Positions 9,076 through 18,941 of a stretch of DNA of 64,000 nt are shown here, one piece after another. Position 1 is the first letter of the stretch; each line of letters opens with the position of its first letter. The stretch comes from Sthenelais limicola. Its lineage: Eukaryota > Annelida > Polychaeta > Phyllodocida > Sigalionidae. Location: the NCBI GenBank assembly GCA_942159475.1, contig OW804094.1:54494966-54558965 (forward strand). Direction: 5' to 3'. The notes beneath the pieces were generated by a model, which did not search any database, was not told the DNA's origin, and worked only from the letters and a program-made list of their open reading frames with translations. Made by a program: the position numbers and the translations under genes.

Positions 9076-9202
9076 TTCTGCAGTTTCCATCGCAGCAGCA
9101 GCAGCAGCAGCAGCAGGAGGCTCAGCTGCTTCACAGTCTCCACACGAAGATACGGGACTGTAACACAATCCCAGTACCTGCTCTAAACTAAAAGCCCACG
9201 TT
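9076..9202 (-). other. Candidate exon: Cys-containing and poly-Ala segment
   Basis: A T-rich 3' splice site (TTTATAG) at 9203 and a GTAGGT donor at 9075 bound 127 nt on the minus strand. The frame reads SLEQVLGLCYSPVSSCGDCE, then PP and a run of Ala coded by GCT repeats, ending METAE in phase 0. This joins in frame to the 8878 exon. Its entry phase needs two bases from a previous exon, which does not fit the known exon at 11418-11528. A plus-strand reading of the same DNA (after CAG at 9066) is also open, so the strand is uncertain. Confidence 0.25.
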
Positions 9203-9314
9203 CTATAAATATAAAAAAAAAAAATTACTTTCTGTCAAAAAAAAAAAAATCTGACATGTTGTAAACTGGATTCAATTCACTGTCACAAAAATAAAAATAC
9301 TCATATATACTCAC

Positions 9315-9350
9315 ATCTTCACTCAGTTCATTGAGGTTCAGGTCAAATCC
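9315..9350 (-). other. Candidate 36 nt micro-exon
   Basis: TCTTTTATAG precedes and GTGAGT follows a 36 nt minus-strand segment, phase 0 on both sides, encoding GFDLNLNELSED. The phase fits the 11418-11528 exon and the exons starting at 8878 and 8613. Short; could be chance. Confidence 0.25.
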
Positions 9351-9426
9351 CTATAAAAGAAAGCACCGCATTGGGGGTTCAATTAAGAAAAACCCAATTT
9401 ATTCAAAAAATCAAAATTATACAATT

Positions 9427-11528
9427 TCAATTAGATCCATAGTAGCTACCTACCTCCCTCACCTCGTCCACGTCCTGGGGTTGTCCAACTTGCGCCTGTG
9501 ATTCCACAGTCTCCTCACTCTCCACAGTCTCCTCACTCTCCACAGTCTCCTCACTCTCCACAGTCTCCTCACTCTCCACAGTCTCCTCAGTCTCCACAGT
9601 CTCCTCGGTCTCCTCAGTCTCCTCAGTCTCCTCAGTCTCCTCAGTCTCCTCAGTCTCCTCAGTCTCCTCAGTCTCCTCAGTCTCCTCAGTCTCCTCAGTC
9701 TCCTCAGTCTCCTCAGTCTCCTCAGCCGTAAAAACCGGTTCCACCTCTTGGTCCTTCTCCTCCTCCTCCGCCTCTGCCTCCTTCTGCTCCTCCTCCTCAG
9801 CAGTCACAGGGCCCATTAATAGTTCTTCTAACTCTCTGCCCAACTCCGCTAATGCGGCGCCTGCTGACTCGGTCTGTAGGCCCGAAAACCTAGCTGTGCG
9901 GGTCACCGCAGCGTTCTCTAACTGAACAAGTTATAAGTTTATTAAGTTAATCAATGATTTAATCAACTATTTTTCTATTTAACTTTATAATCAGTTTAAC
10001 TTAATGTATATATTCTGCGTTTCCAAAGGAAACGACTTCTCAGTATCAATTATTTGTGCGCGATTTAATCAACTATTTTTCTATTTAACTTTATAATCAG
10101 TTTCACTTAATGCATATATATTCTGCGTTTCCAAAGGAAACAACTTCTCAGTATCAACTATTTGTGCACAATGTCAAGTCATAGTTACAGAAATTTAGTT
10201 TTTGTTCAACTGAAAATGCAGAATATTTAATTAAAAGTGCTTATATGTGTAAATGTGTAAATACACAATCCCTTAACCATGTACAATGGTTAACCTGTTG
10301 ATGAAACAAGACAACATACTATTGATTTTAGATTTTGCAAATATTTTATTCAGGTCTAATAAACATTTTTATACATCAAGTATGAATATTCTCAGAATAG
10401 CCTGATATTAAGGTTACAAAATGTTTCATTATTTCTAACATAGATTTAATTTTTGTCCTGAAATAACTACAAACCTAAGTTGAAGCAAGTTATTCGGTAC
10501 ATCGATAAAAGTGTGTACAGACCTATATAATTTATCCATATGTAGCATGCAGTTTGTTTACATAAGCCTGCTGAGATAAAAGAAAGAACCCTTCACCTAC
10601 GCCGAGGTTGAGGTACCCCCTCGTAAAGTTGAGGTACCCCCTCGTAAAGTTGAGGTACCCCCTCGTAAAGTCGAGGTACCCCCTCGTAAAGTCGATTGTC
10701 CCATATATATACAGGTATATGCAGGCAGGTGGAGTGTGAGGAAGAGTTCACCCCATCCAGTGACATTGTTTCTCTGAGAGAATTTCAGAAAGAGAGAGAG
10801 AGAGAGTCTAAATCCCTCCAAAGATTGATCATGTATAATAGGTTTTCCAACAAAAGAATAAAAACACTCCTATACATCTATCAATTTTCCTTCTCCCCCT
10901 TTCCTCCCCCTCTCCAACTAAAGGGAGGGAGGGACAGAGACAGAGGGGAGAGAGGGATGTACAGAGAGAGAGGGGGGGGAAGGAGGGATAGAGATAGTGC
11001 ACTAAAACAGCACTCAGAGTGAGAGAGAAAGAGAGATGGGGGTAATGAGTGAAAGGCAAGGGAGGGAGGGAGGGAGGGAGCTGGAAGGCAAGGGCAGACC
11101 TTGTTTGTCTTATTATGTAATAACCAGAGAGGGGGCAGGGTGGAGGTTTGGAGGGGGGAAATGGGTGGAGTAGATAAGCCTTCTGCAAACATGCAAACTG
11201 ATCAGACAGATGATTTCACACTGATTGTTACCCCACAACCATCTCACACATTCATGATGGATGAAGATGATTGACAGAATGGTACGCAATTCACTAAGCT
11301 TCTCGAATTTTCTGAGAAGCTAAAAACAAAAAACCATCCAATAATCCACCTGTGTGTATGTGTAAATTTCCAGAAATATCAATTAAATCCATAGCTCAGT
11401 CACAATCCTACACTTACGGTCTGAAGATACTCCATCTGCCCACAAACATAGGGGCTCTCGGTCAGCCCACGTTCCAGGGCCCAAAAGTACAGCCCTAAGG
11501 CGCTTGTAAACTCCAAAACTTGCTCCAT
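9427..11528 (-). CDS. Spliced gene for an acidic ETE-repeat protein (two exons)
   Basis: Exon 1 is 11528-11418: ATG at 11528 and exactly 37 codons (MEQVLEFTSALGLYFWALER...) ending at a strong GTAAGT donor. Exon 2 is 9921-9427: after a TTGTTCAG acceptor, 165 codons in matching phase 0 ending in TAA. The predicted protein has ~201 residues: a mixed N-terminus, a segment AALAELGRELEELLMG, then a Glu/Thr tract (EETEET...) and VESEETVES units. A TATA box (TATAAAT, 11585-11579) lies 50 bp before the ATG, and an AATAAA signal follows the stop near 9404. The 1.5 kb intron holds repeats. No family recognised. The tight promoter spacing, divergent with the 11706 ORF, is virus-like. Confidence 0.55.
9498..9725. 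repeat. 9 bp minisatellite (CTCCTCAGT and variants)
   Basis: About 25 head-to-tail copies of a 9 bp unit: CTCCTCACTCTCCACAGT variants on the left, CTCCTCAGT on the right. Because 9 is a multiple of three, it stays open in several frames; on the minus strand it encodes the EET repeats of the acidic protein. Confidence 0.9.
9956..10170. repeat. 106 bp tandem duplication in the intron
   Basis: Two adjacent copies begin GATTTAATCAACTATTTTTC at 9956 and 10062. Each contains TTTCCAAAGGAAA, a small palindrome. They differ at only a handful of positions. Confidence 0.85.
10331..10570. repeat. Dispersed repeat, copy 1
   Basis: The segment around GCAAATATTTTATTCAGG ... CAGAATAGCCTGA is clearly similar to 47838-48180, including the later ...CATAAGCCTG end. 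It is probably the 3' part of a retroposon or MITE inserted in the intron. Confidence 0.55.
10603..10694. repeat. 21 bp tandem repeat (TTGAGGTACCCCCTCGTAAAG)
   Basis: Four and a bit copies in a row, each centred on GAGGTACCCCCTC, which is nearly self-complementary. No spacers, so not CRISPR. Confidence 0.9.
10791..11082. repeat. Purine-rich simple sequence
   Basis: AG dinucleotide run at 10791-10808, then a long GA/GGGA-rich stretch with GGGAGGGAGGGAGGGAG near 11064. Open frames across it are compositional only. Confidence 0.8.
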
Positions 11529-11574
11529 CCTTTGTCAAAAATTTTGTAATAATGATCCAAAAAAAGGCGCGATT

Positions 11575-11660
11575 TTTAATTTATATGCTGATAAGCAGTA
11601 CTGCTACCAGTCTGCTACCAGCGCCCTCCCTCGGGTCAACGCAGCATCATATATAAAGAT
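11575..11660. promoter_or_regulatory. Divergent promoter with two TATA boxes
   Basis: On the minus strand TATAAAT (11585-11579) lies 50 bp before ATG 11528; on the plus strand TATAAAG (11652-11658) lies about 50 bp before ATG 11706. The two boxes face away from each other across ~66 bp. The near-symmetrical spacing to strong ATGs supports a real bidirectional promoter; the exact start sites are inferred. Confidence 0.5.
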
Positions 11661-11705
11661 AAACCCTCAATGTAATCATACCTAACTATCATAACTATCT
11701 CAAGT

Positions 11706-12509
11706 ATGACACGTATGGATAGATCCAGTCACAGCCGGCGCTATAGACAACGCAAAAGGGACGAAAGGAAAAAAACAGCAGAAAACAACCCAGTTCAAAC
11801 GCTCAACATACTTCAACTGTTCCTACAGCAAAATAATGCACAATTCAAAATTTGCACAGAAACCCAGCGCTATGCTTCTGATCAAAACTGGCATACCATG
11901 GCTCATCTACAATTTCTATTCATTGGAAAACAAGTCTCATTCATCGGGGAAAAAGCATATACAGATTTCGCCAGGCACTACAAACGTATTCTCACAGAAA
12001 AACTCTACCGGCAAACCAAAGATGTGTTCATCCCAGCCAACACCGATTTGGAATATACCGCCTTCACTCCAGAGTGCCCATTCTCTTCAGCTATTATATT
12101 CACCACAAAGCTAAAAGTAAGCACCAAAACCATTACTTTCAACGCCGTGTCTGTTCTACCCGTTCTCACAGAGTCCAATACATGCTCTCACAGCAGATTT
12201 ATGATTATGTACAACCAAAACTACAAATTGTACCCGGATAACTTCATAACATATCAACCAACGCACATACACTGGAGAAACGAAATACGCAACGAAGGAC
12301 CCATCTCCTGCTACTGCGGGAAACAAATCCCCATAAACCAAACCGAGTTTTGGAATGGATCATCACCAAAATGCTGTGGGGACCAGGATTTAAACCATAT
12401 ATTCATAGGTCTCGAAGATGCCTACGTCAACGAATACGCCATCTGCATAAGATGCCACTGCTGTGACATAGACAAGTCAAAGCTAAATCTTTATGTCCCC
12501 CTCCCATAA
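11706..12509 (+). CDS. Orphan protein with basic N-terminus and Cys-rich C-terminus
   Basis: A 267-residue frame with its own ATG about 50 bp after a TATA box. Residues 5-25 are strongly basic (SHSRRYRQRKRDERKK) and would serve as a nuclear signal or nucleic-acid contact. The middle is mixed alpha/beta-like. The last ~70 residues carry a Cys cluster (CYCGKQ, KCCGDQ, CIRCHCCDID) suggesting zinc binding. I recognise no family. The same frame stays coding-like past the TAA for another ~90 codons with only two stops. Its divergent pairing with the acidic spliced gene and closeness to the Maverick block suggest a viral origin, but this is unproven. Confidence 0.5.
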   Translation: MTRMDRSSHSRRYRQRKRDERKKTAENNPVQTLNILQLFLQQNNAQFKICTETQRYASDQNWHTMAHLQFLFIGKQVSFIGEKAYTDFARHYKRILTEKLYRQTKDVFIPANTDLEYTAFTPECPFSSAIIFTTKLKVSTKTITFNAVSVLPVLTESNTCSHSRFMIMYNQNYKLYPDNFITYQPTHIHWRNEIRNEGPISCYCGKQIPINQTEFWNGSSPKCCGDQDLNHIFIGLEDAYVNEYAICIRCHCCDIDKSKLNLYVPLP

Positions 12510-12794
12510 GAAAGGCATTATATGATATCTCCAAAATTATAGACCTTACAACGCTATTACAGCTCAAAAAATGATATCCTAGACCCATCTATAACAGACT
12601 TTGCGCTCGCGTGCCAACTTCACCTGTTCATGCCCATGCACACGCTCCATACTTCAACGGATTATACAAGATACAAAAATACTTACACTTCGTATTGTCC
12701 TGTCAAATTTCAAACACACAATGGACTAATAAAACTCTCAAGGCTACTTATACCTCTCCAAGCTGTCGTTGTATCAGACTACTTTAATAAATAA
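12510..12794 (+). pseudogene. In-frame continuation of the orphan ORF beyond stop codons
   Basis: After the TAA at 12507-12509 the same frame has TAG about 10 codons later, then runs open for ~80 codons (TLQRYYSSKNDILDPSITDF ... QAVVVSDYFNK) to TAA at 12794. That stop overlaps an AATAAA. This tail reads like protein rather than random A+T-rich DNA, so either the ORF carries two nonsense changes, or an exon begins after the AG at ~12551. Confidence 0.35.
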
Positions 12795-13727
12795 TACATA
12801 ATTATCTCTCTCTCTCTGCACCTGCTGCTCACACCTGTTCCTCCAACTCAACTGCCCAACTCTCCTCCAATTCTCAAACTCTCCACCATTCCACCACTCT
12901 CCCCATTCCACCACTCTCCCCATTCCACCATTCCACAACCATTATATTAATAAAATCCACACAACTCTCAAACTCCTATATTAATAACTCTCGAACTCTC
13001 CACCACCACCATCCACAAAGGGGCGGTTAGCACCACCACCTCATCCAAGGTGCTGCTGGTACACACCACCACCACCACCACTTCGAGATGAACAACCACG
13101 GTCAAGCACTTCGAGATAGGGCTTCAAAATAAAGAGCTAGGGGGGCTAGGGGGGGATTGGCAGCCATCTTACACTTTGACCACTTCGACCACTTCGACCC
13201 CACAGTGAGCAAGGGGCTAGGGGAGGGGCTAGGGCTTGGCGGCCATCTTGAATTACTCACTAAGGTCAAATTTGCGGGTTTATAACTACTACTCTCTTAT
13301 TGCAATAGCAGCGGAGATTCTGGCATAAGAACTTTGAAAGTATGCTTCCCACAGCCTCATTTTTGCCAAGGAATTCAAATAAAATGGTTATAATCATGTG
13401 TGATCATCCCAAATACAGGTTGTAGAGACCCTAGGCTGGAAAACCAAATGATGCCCGATTGGGAGAATTACTATATGTACAAGAGACCTATATATCAGGT
13501 TATCAGTCTTTATCGAATGAAATTATAAAAATCAATGCAAGTTGGAATAGATTACCTTCGGTGGCCCACCACACCATAGATCCTAAGGCCTTCAAATATA
13601 ATGCGAGAGCAATTTACATATGGAAAGATGAATATTCTATATAAATGTTATCTGAACAACTGTATTATTTTATACCCCAACAACAAAACTATGACTGATG
13701 ATCATCGAGTGAACCATCTTTGTTAAA
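12795..13727. other. Non-coding spacer with simple repeats and G-rich motifs
   Basis: Contains CT runs, a CCACTCTCCCCATTCCA minisatellite (about 12880-12945), CCA runs, two AGCTAGGGGGG-type G-rich patches, and a weak LINE-like C-terminal reading at 13459-13644 (KINASWNRLPS). Nothing else is supported. The right end of the Maverick element may lie here but I cannot place its terminal repeat. Confidence 0.4.
13208..13233 (+). other. G-quadruplex motif
   Basis: The run AGGGGCTAGGGGAGGGGCTA followed by GGG gives four G-tracts with loops of 1-3 bases, a canonical intramolecular G4 pattern. Confidence 0.7.
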
Positions 13728-14677
13728 ACTTAAGGCACACATATTGTTTACCTAATTATAATAAGAAAACTAGAACTAAGAAATCTAGGAGCCACAAATC
13801 CCATTACAGACATCGACATAGGTCACATGATACTCCCAAGCGAAGGCGCAAATGCAAGTGTGACAGTGATGCGTCCCCGGACTTACATCGCCGCCACCCC
13901 GTCAATACCTACCACTCCCGGCAGCCAGCCGATACGTCCCCCTCCTCGGATGAATCTCTACCATCGCCCCGCCGACTGACTAGACACCATCGCTCATCTA
14001 AAACAGTCAGAAGGGCATTGGAGGACCAATACAGGGCTTCAGGGTCAAAAAGAGGTAGGAAACACACTTTTGACGCCCCTGAAACTTCTCTCCCGCCAGA
14101 CATGGCGAGTCGTATAAGGAAGCAAAAGCGCGACCTAACCTTGGCAGAATATACATGTGGATTCTCCAGAATGGTGATGACTAAGCTAAAGGAGGAATCG
14201 ACGGCCTGGTACATGCTCCACCACCTCTCTACTATGTCTGAACTATCTGCACTGAGGAGTTGGCCCACTGCTCACGAATGGACCAGGGCTTGCGTGGATC
14301 TGATTGCAGATGGTCAGAATAAGTGGAAAGACACGGATGTCTTTAGTGAATACCGTACCAAGTTGGCTCTCAACTCAACTCCATCAATAGCCAGTGACTC
14401 ATCTAACACAAGTGTTGCCAACAAAGTGCCGTGCCATGCATATAATTTTGATAGTTGTTCCCATTCAAACTCCCACTCAGAGGCCAATGTGAAGTATATG
14501 CACATATGCGGATACTGCTATTATGCGATGAAAGCACGTGAAAACGCACACCCAGTGAAGGACTGCCAAAACAAGCGTACTGCTCAGGCCAGTCTCCACG
14601 GGGGAGATAGCGGATTCCGCAAGCAAGGCCACCAGGGAAAGAAAAACACCCAAACAAACCAGTCAAAAAACTCCTAA
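13728..14677 (+). pseudogene. Gag-like ORF of a DIRS-type element
   Basis: The frame is open from ~13728 (no ATG found) to 14677. The first ~90 codons are Arg/His/Ser/Lys-rich (KKTRTKKSRSHKSHYRHRHR), a basic nucleic-acid-binding type. Then comes a helical segment (SRIRKQKRDLTLAEYTCGFS ... LKEESTAWYMLHHLSTMSEL). It lies directly upstream of RNase H and recombinase fragments in the order expected for DIRS-group elements. Gag identity is inferred from position and composition. Confidence 0.45.
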
Positions 14678-14709
14678 CCTCCTGCTCATCGACTGCAAGA
14701 AATGGTGAG

Positions 14710-15414
14710 TTGAATCAAAATGAAAATCAGACCGCATCAAATATTGCAACCTCTCGTATAAAATGTACTGATAGCTCTAACGATCAAAACATAAACAATG
14801 TGCCCCACCCACTTAACAATGGCGGCCCCCACACTAGCGCTCGTGGCCAAACCAATATGGCAGCCATGTCTCGCGCAACCTCTCGCGTGGACCGGGCTCA
14901 GCAAGATGAGAACTGTCATGGCCGCCTAGGCATGATAAACAAAGCTATCGAGGTTAGCAAATCTGATATTGCGGCTATACCATCTAATGAAACGATTCAA
15001 ACTCATGCCAATTCAGATAGAAGAGTGAGTAGGAGCTTTGTTATCAACATGTGCACCAATAACGTGAATAATAACTCCACTAAACATGTATTCCAGACAC
15101 TCGAGGATCCCGGCAAAAGACAAACACGCAACGGCCCTCGTGCAAACCAGCGGTACATGCCCGAGTTCATGACTAACATCGATTATCCACACATAATACC
15201 TAAGCTACCACAAGAATCAGACACACAGACTGATGAGATACAACTATGCCAAATCCATGATGGAGAACAAATACTCGACCAAACCGAAAGTAGGTGCCTA
15301 CAACAAAACAAAAACTTGGATGATCGCCAAGATCATCCAGCCTGCGCGAATATTTATGCAACGACTCCTAGCTGCACTGAGGGCAGCGGCAGGTGGAGAC
15401 ATAAACATATCTAG
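14710..15414 (+). pseudogene. Asn/Gln-rich ORF between Gag-like and RNase H parts
   Basis: A 234-residue low-complexity frame (many N, Q, S, T), overlapping the start of the RNase H frame. In DIRS elements the RT ORF starts here with a variable region, so this may be the RT N-terminus with the RT core lost by deletion near 15250-15310. No motif is recognisable. Confidence 0.3.
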
Positions 15415-15967
15415 ACCAGTCAGATCTGACTTGACGTGGTTTCTGAGATACATGGACCAGTTCAATGGACGCGCAATCATACCTCACAGTAGAGTGGTGG
15501 CAAGCATCTGGGCCGACGCCTGCCTACAAGGAGGCGGCGCGACAGACGGCACGCGCGCCTACCGCCACGCCTTCAATGATGACACAAAGAGAAAAAGATC
15601 GATCAACCATCTTGAGGCGATAAACTGTCTGGCCGCAGCGCGCCTATTTACTAGACCAGCACATAAAGGCGGAACAATTACTATATACTGCGACAACTCT
15701 GCATCGGTATTTGCCTACGAGGGTGGAAAGGCAAAGGATGCGACATTGGGAGCATGTACCAGGGCCTTATGGTTCCTAGCAATGAAGTCTCAAGTCACAT
15801 ACAAATTCGCCCACGTGCCAGGGGAGACAATGGTCATCGCCGATGCCCTCTCTCACTCTGTGCTATCTCCTATCGATGCTAAAAAATGTGAAAATATTGT
15901 TGCTGAAAATGACTTAACCATGATAAATGTCAACCATAAATTATTCGATGTCTTATCTTTCTATTAA
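15290..15967 (+). pseudogene. DIRS-type RT thumb and RNase H
   Basis: The frame starts with a thumb-like segment (IAKIIQPARIFMQRLLAALR), then SDLTWFLRYMDQFNG, and an RNase H domain: D in SIWADACLQGG, E in NHLEAINCLAAARL, D in TIYCDNSAS, and the late VIADALSHSV. This layout is typical of DIRS/Ngaro pol. The RT palm (with the YxDD motif) is missing upstream, so the copy is dead. Confidence 0.75.
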
Positions 15968-16156
15968 AGGGATACCTAGACGCCTAGTGGCAGCAGCAAC
16001 TCAGAGGCAGCGCCACGCCCATCGCCCAGGAACCACCGCTAACAGACAGTCGACTGTGATAAAATACATAGCGTTTTGTAGGCACCTGCGGCGTGACTAT
16101 AGGTCCCCTACGCCATCACTGATATGCTACTTCATTGAATATATAGCGAAGTACTG
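15945..16156 (+). pseudogene. N-terminal fragment of a DIRS tyrosine recombinase
   Basis: The frame overlaps the RNase H end and reads VAAATQRQRHAHRPGTTANR then STVIKYIAFCRHLRRDYRSP and SLICYFIEYIAKY, the core-binding region that opens DIRS recombinases. It stops at 16156 and the catalytic half is absent. Confidence 0.6.
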
Positions 16157-16819
16157 ATAATGATACAGATTTCCCCATTGGTTTTCCGGACCGCAGAGCC
16201 CACCGGCAAAAGCTGTACAATTTGTCTGATATCGCATTGAGCGATATCGGGTCATTGTGGCGGGAATTAATCCAGTTGTTCCTCCTCGATGTCTGTGACG
16301 TATCTGCTCTGACGTACAGCATCATCGTTTGAACTTTCACCGTCCTACTCCATCGGACTTTGAAATTTTCTTCCCACCCACCACCCTAAAACAATGCTTA
16401 AGTATTCTCTGAATACTTCGTGTGGAATCTATAAACTATATAAGTGTTTCTAAACATAAATCTTCTCAACAGTGACTCCTGGACTGATTAAAGAATTTAA
16501 TCGTACCTGAACTGACTCTTCTACATGACATTATCATATAACATATATATGTTTCCCAAAATGATTAATAAAATCATGAATTTGAATTACTGTGCTTTTT
16601 CTCGTTTCATAATGTGGGATAGTTAGTGTTGTCTGCATGAGGGATCAGGATAGGCCTCCCAGCAACTTACCATACAGTCCTTTTTTTCAAGTGATGCTGA
16701 TATGTATGAAGAATCGAAAAAGTCATAGATGCTGTCTGTGATGTTTATTGTAGATGAATAAGTATGACGATAAACGAGAATGATAGAGATAATTACTTGG
16801 TACATATGACTTTATACCC
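16157..16819. other. Non-coding 3' part after the DIRS remnant
   Basis: Holds the inverted repeat GATATCGC-attga-GCGATATC at 16228-16248 and a small hairpin AAGTATTC..GAATACTT near 16401. The 3' terminal repeats of the element could lie here, but no matching copy was found in the window. Confidence 0.4.
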
Positions 16820-16839
16820 AAGTCCGACAGGACCGGATT

Positions 16840-17299
16840 GTGAATGGTGCAACGGCTAATGGAGGAGGTCTCGCCGTATTTGTTAAAAAAGTAATATTAT
16901 TGAACACCAAAGGGATAGAAGGTATGTCTATTTGTAAATTTGACATCGAAATGCAAGCGTTGAAACTAAAAATATGCAATTGGGGGAGCTTTATCTTGCA
17001 TAATGTATATTGTAGACCGCCTGGGTCTGTGGAGAAATTCCTCTAATACATGAATGGAAGTCTTAACACCCTGTGACCCTGTGACGGTCAACACTTCCTC
17101 ATTAATAGATGAGATATATAGCAATTTACCTATACATGAACACCAAGTCCTGGATATTCATATTTCTGATCACTTTCCTGTGAGTTGTAGAATTTTTGTT
17201 AGAAATAGAACAAAGATCAAAGATAGAGAGTACAAATGGGTGTTTAATCCCAAAGAAAGGGCCTACCAGTATTCAATCGAATACTGGAAGATAAAGTGA
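16840..17299 (+). pseudogene. LINE endonuclease (APE-type) fragment
   Basis: Two short frames read GGGLAVFVKKVILLNTKGIE ... LHNVYCRPPGS and then HISDHFPVSCRIFVRNR. GGGLAVFV, 'YCRPP' and 'SDHFPV' are standard APE-endonuclease landmarks. The catalytic GDFN segment between them is missing. Confidence 0.65.
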
Positions 17300-17455
17300 A
17301 GAATTATGAGTCAGAATTGTGGGATGTCGATATGGAATAGGAGTGTTTTGCTAGGGGTATGAAGGACACCATAAAATCTACATTTAAGCGTATAAGGTGA
17401 GGATAATTCATACGACTCAAGTGTATATTGATCAGGAGGTGAAAGATGAGATGAA

Positions 17456-17741
17456 ATTATTATACCTAATGGCACAATGGAGGTTTGTAATCGATTGAGA
17501 CGTTGGGGCAAATCGCACGACACCCCAAAGGGGTGGAGTGCGATTTGACCCAATGTTGAGATCGATTACAAACCGAACAGAGTGCTATTAGGTATTTATT
17601 ACATACTAAATCAACAAGAGAACTCGATTTTAATAGTATTTTAACTTACTTTCCATCAATCTTGTGGGTATTCGGCTCAAATAGCACATAGGTGCTATTT
17701 GACTTTTCAAATAGCACCCCTGAATAACGTATGTAATAAAG
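17456..17741. repeat. Nested fold-back (MITE-like) elements in the LINE
   Basis: Arms 17482-17518 and 17538-17574 are nearly perfect inverted repeats of 37 bp around a loop that is itself GC palindromic (CACCCCAAAGGGGTG). They are framed by an outer pair, TATACCTAATGGCAC and GTGCTATTAGGTA. Immediately to the right, TTATTACATAC (17597) and GTATGTAATAA (17731) form a second inverted pair enclosing the palindrome AAATAGCACATAGGTGCTATTT. Together they interrupt the LINE between its endonuclease and RT parts. Confidence 0.75.
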
Positions 17742-17892
17742 AAGAGATATTGCGTTCAGGAAGGCTAGATTACTAAAGGATAATGAGGAAAGGTCAAAGG
17801 CGGTGGCATTAAAAGTAGATCTAAAGTCAGTAAGTTGATAAGACAAAAGAAAAAAGAATGTCTAATCAAAGCAGTATGGTTATGATAATAAG

Positions 17893-18830
17893 ATGAAACC
17901 GAGAGAGTTCTGGCGTAACATTACTAAGATCTATAACAATAAAGACGATTCTTTTAAGCCTTTGAATGAATTCTACGAAGGTGAGATGCTATTGTCTGGT
18001 ATACCTGCATTGGAATTTGCAAATCGATATTTCGCAGCTTTGGGTGAGAATATCATCACTACAGTTGAGCCAATCAATGATATTATACCTTTACAGTTTC
18101 ATATTGATAACAACCTGAGTATTGAGGAGGTTATATCGGAAATAGATAGCATAAAAGAAAGTAAGAGTTCAGGACTGACATACGTGAGTAATAGGCTTTT
18201 ATGTTCAGCTTTAAGGAATAATGTCGAGTTTTTCACAATCCTATTGAACAAATGTATAGAAACTCGTAAATTACCTCAAGAGTGGAAGGTTTCGGCAATA
18301 AAACTGCTGCCGAAACAAGGTAACACCAGGAACATTGATAACATCAGAGCCATTAATATCGTTCCTACTATAAGTAAGATTATCGAAAGAATTATTTACA
18401 AAAGGCTTTATAACTTCTTAGAAGAGAGTGAGTTTTTGTACCAATTGTCAATTTGGATTTAGGAAAAATCGTTCTACCTTAGGAGCAATTCATGAGAATT
18501 TGGAGCCTATTTATAATAATTTAGATGCAAACACTTCCTTATGCCCCTTCTATTATAGATAACTGTGATGTGTCACAGAAAGATGAGTCATTTTCGGATT
18601 GTCCATTTTAGAAAACTTCCTTATGCAAAGACATCAATCTTTAAAACATGATGATTTGTGCAAATGGGGTCCCCCAGGGAAGCATTTTAGGACCAGTAAT
18701 GTTTCTAATTCATTGTAATGATTTGGGGGAAATTGACTTTGGTGGGAAATTGATATTATTTGCTGATCATGCAGTAATAACAGTGACCAGAACGGACGGA
18801 GATGAATTAGAAAGAAAAGGATAGAATGCG
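17893..18830 (+). pseudogene. LINE reverse transcriptase
   Basis: The frame 17893-18462 covers the early RT motifs (IKESKSSGLTYVSNRLLCSA; PQEWKVSAIKLLPKQG; NIRAINIVPTISKIIER). Later pieces show FGFRKNRSTLGAI, then NGVPQGSILGPVMF and LILFADHAVI, where the catalytic FADD has become FADH. Several stops and frameshifts separate them. Inactive. Confidence 0.75.
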
Positions 18831-18941
18831 ATTAACCTGTAATAATGATTGGTGTAAACTAAATGGTTTAGTGTTAAATAAAAAGAAAACGAAATACCAA
18901 ATATCTAGTAATGGTCGATCGGATATGAATGTAGTTCTTAA

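Noticed and set aside
9120..9180. Rb-binding LxCxE motif in the candidate exon
   Set aside because: The sequence is LGLCYSP; the required Glu is absent.
9498..9731. Plus-strand Ser-Pro-Gln repeat ORF
   Set aside because: Opposite-strand shadow of the 9 bp minisatellite; the minus strand has the splice sites and poly(A) signal.
9780..9870. Papillomavirus E7-like similarity of LEELLMG in the acidic protein
   Set aside because: Only a few residues match and the zinc CxxC motifs are not in this exon; treated as chance.
10603..10694. CRISPR-like repeats with palindromic core
   Set aside because: Tandem 21 bp units without spacers.
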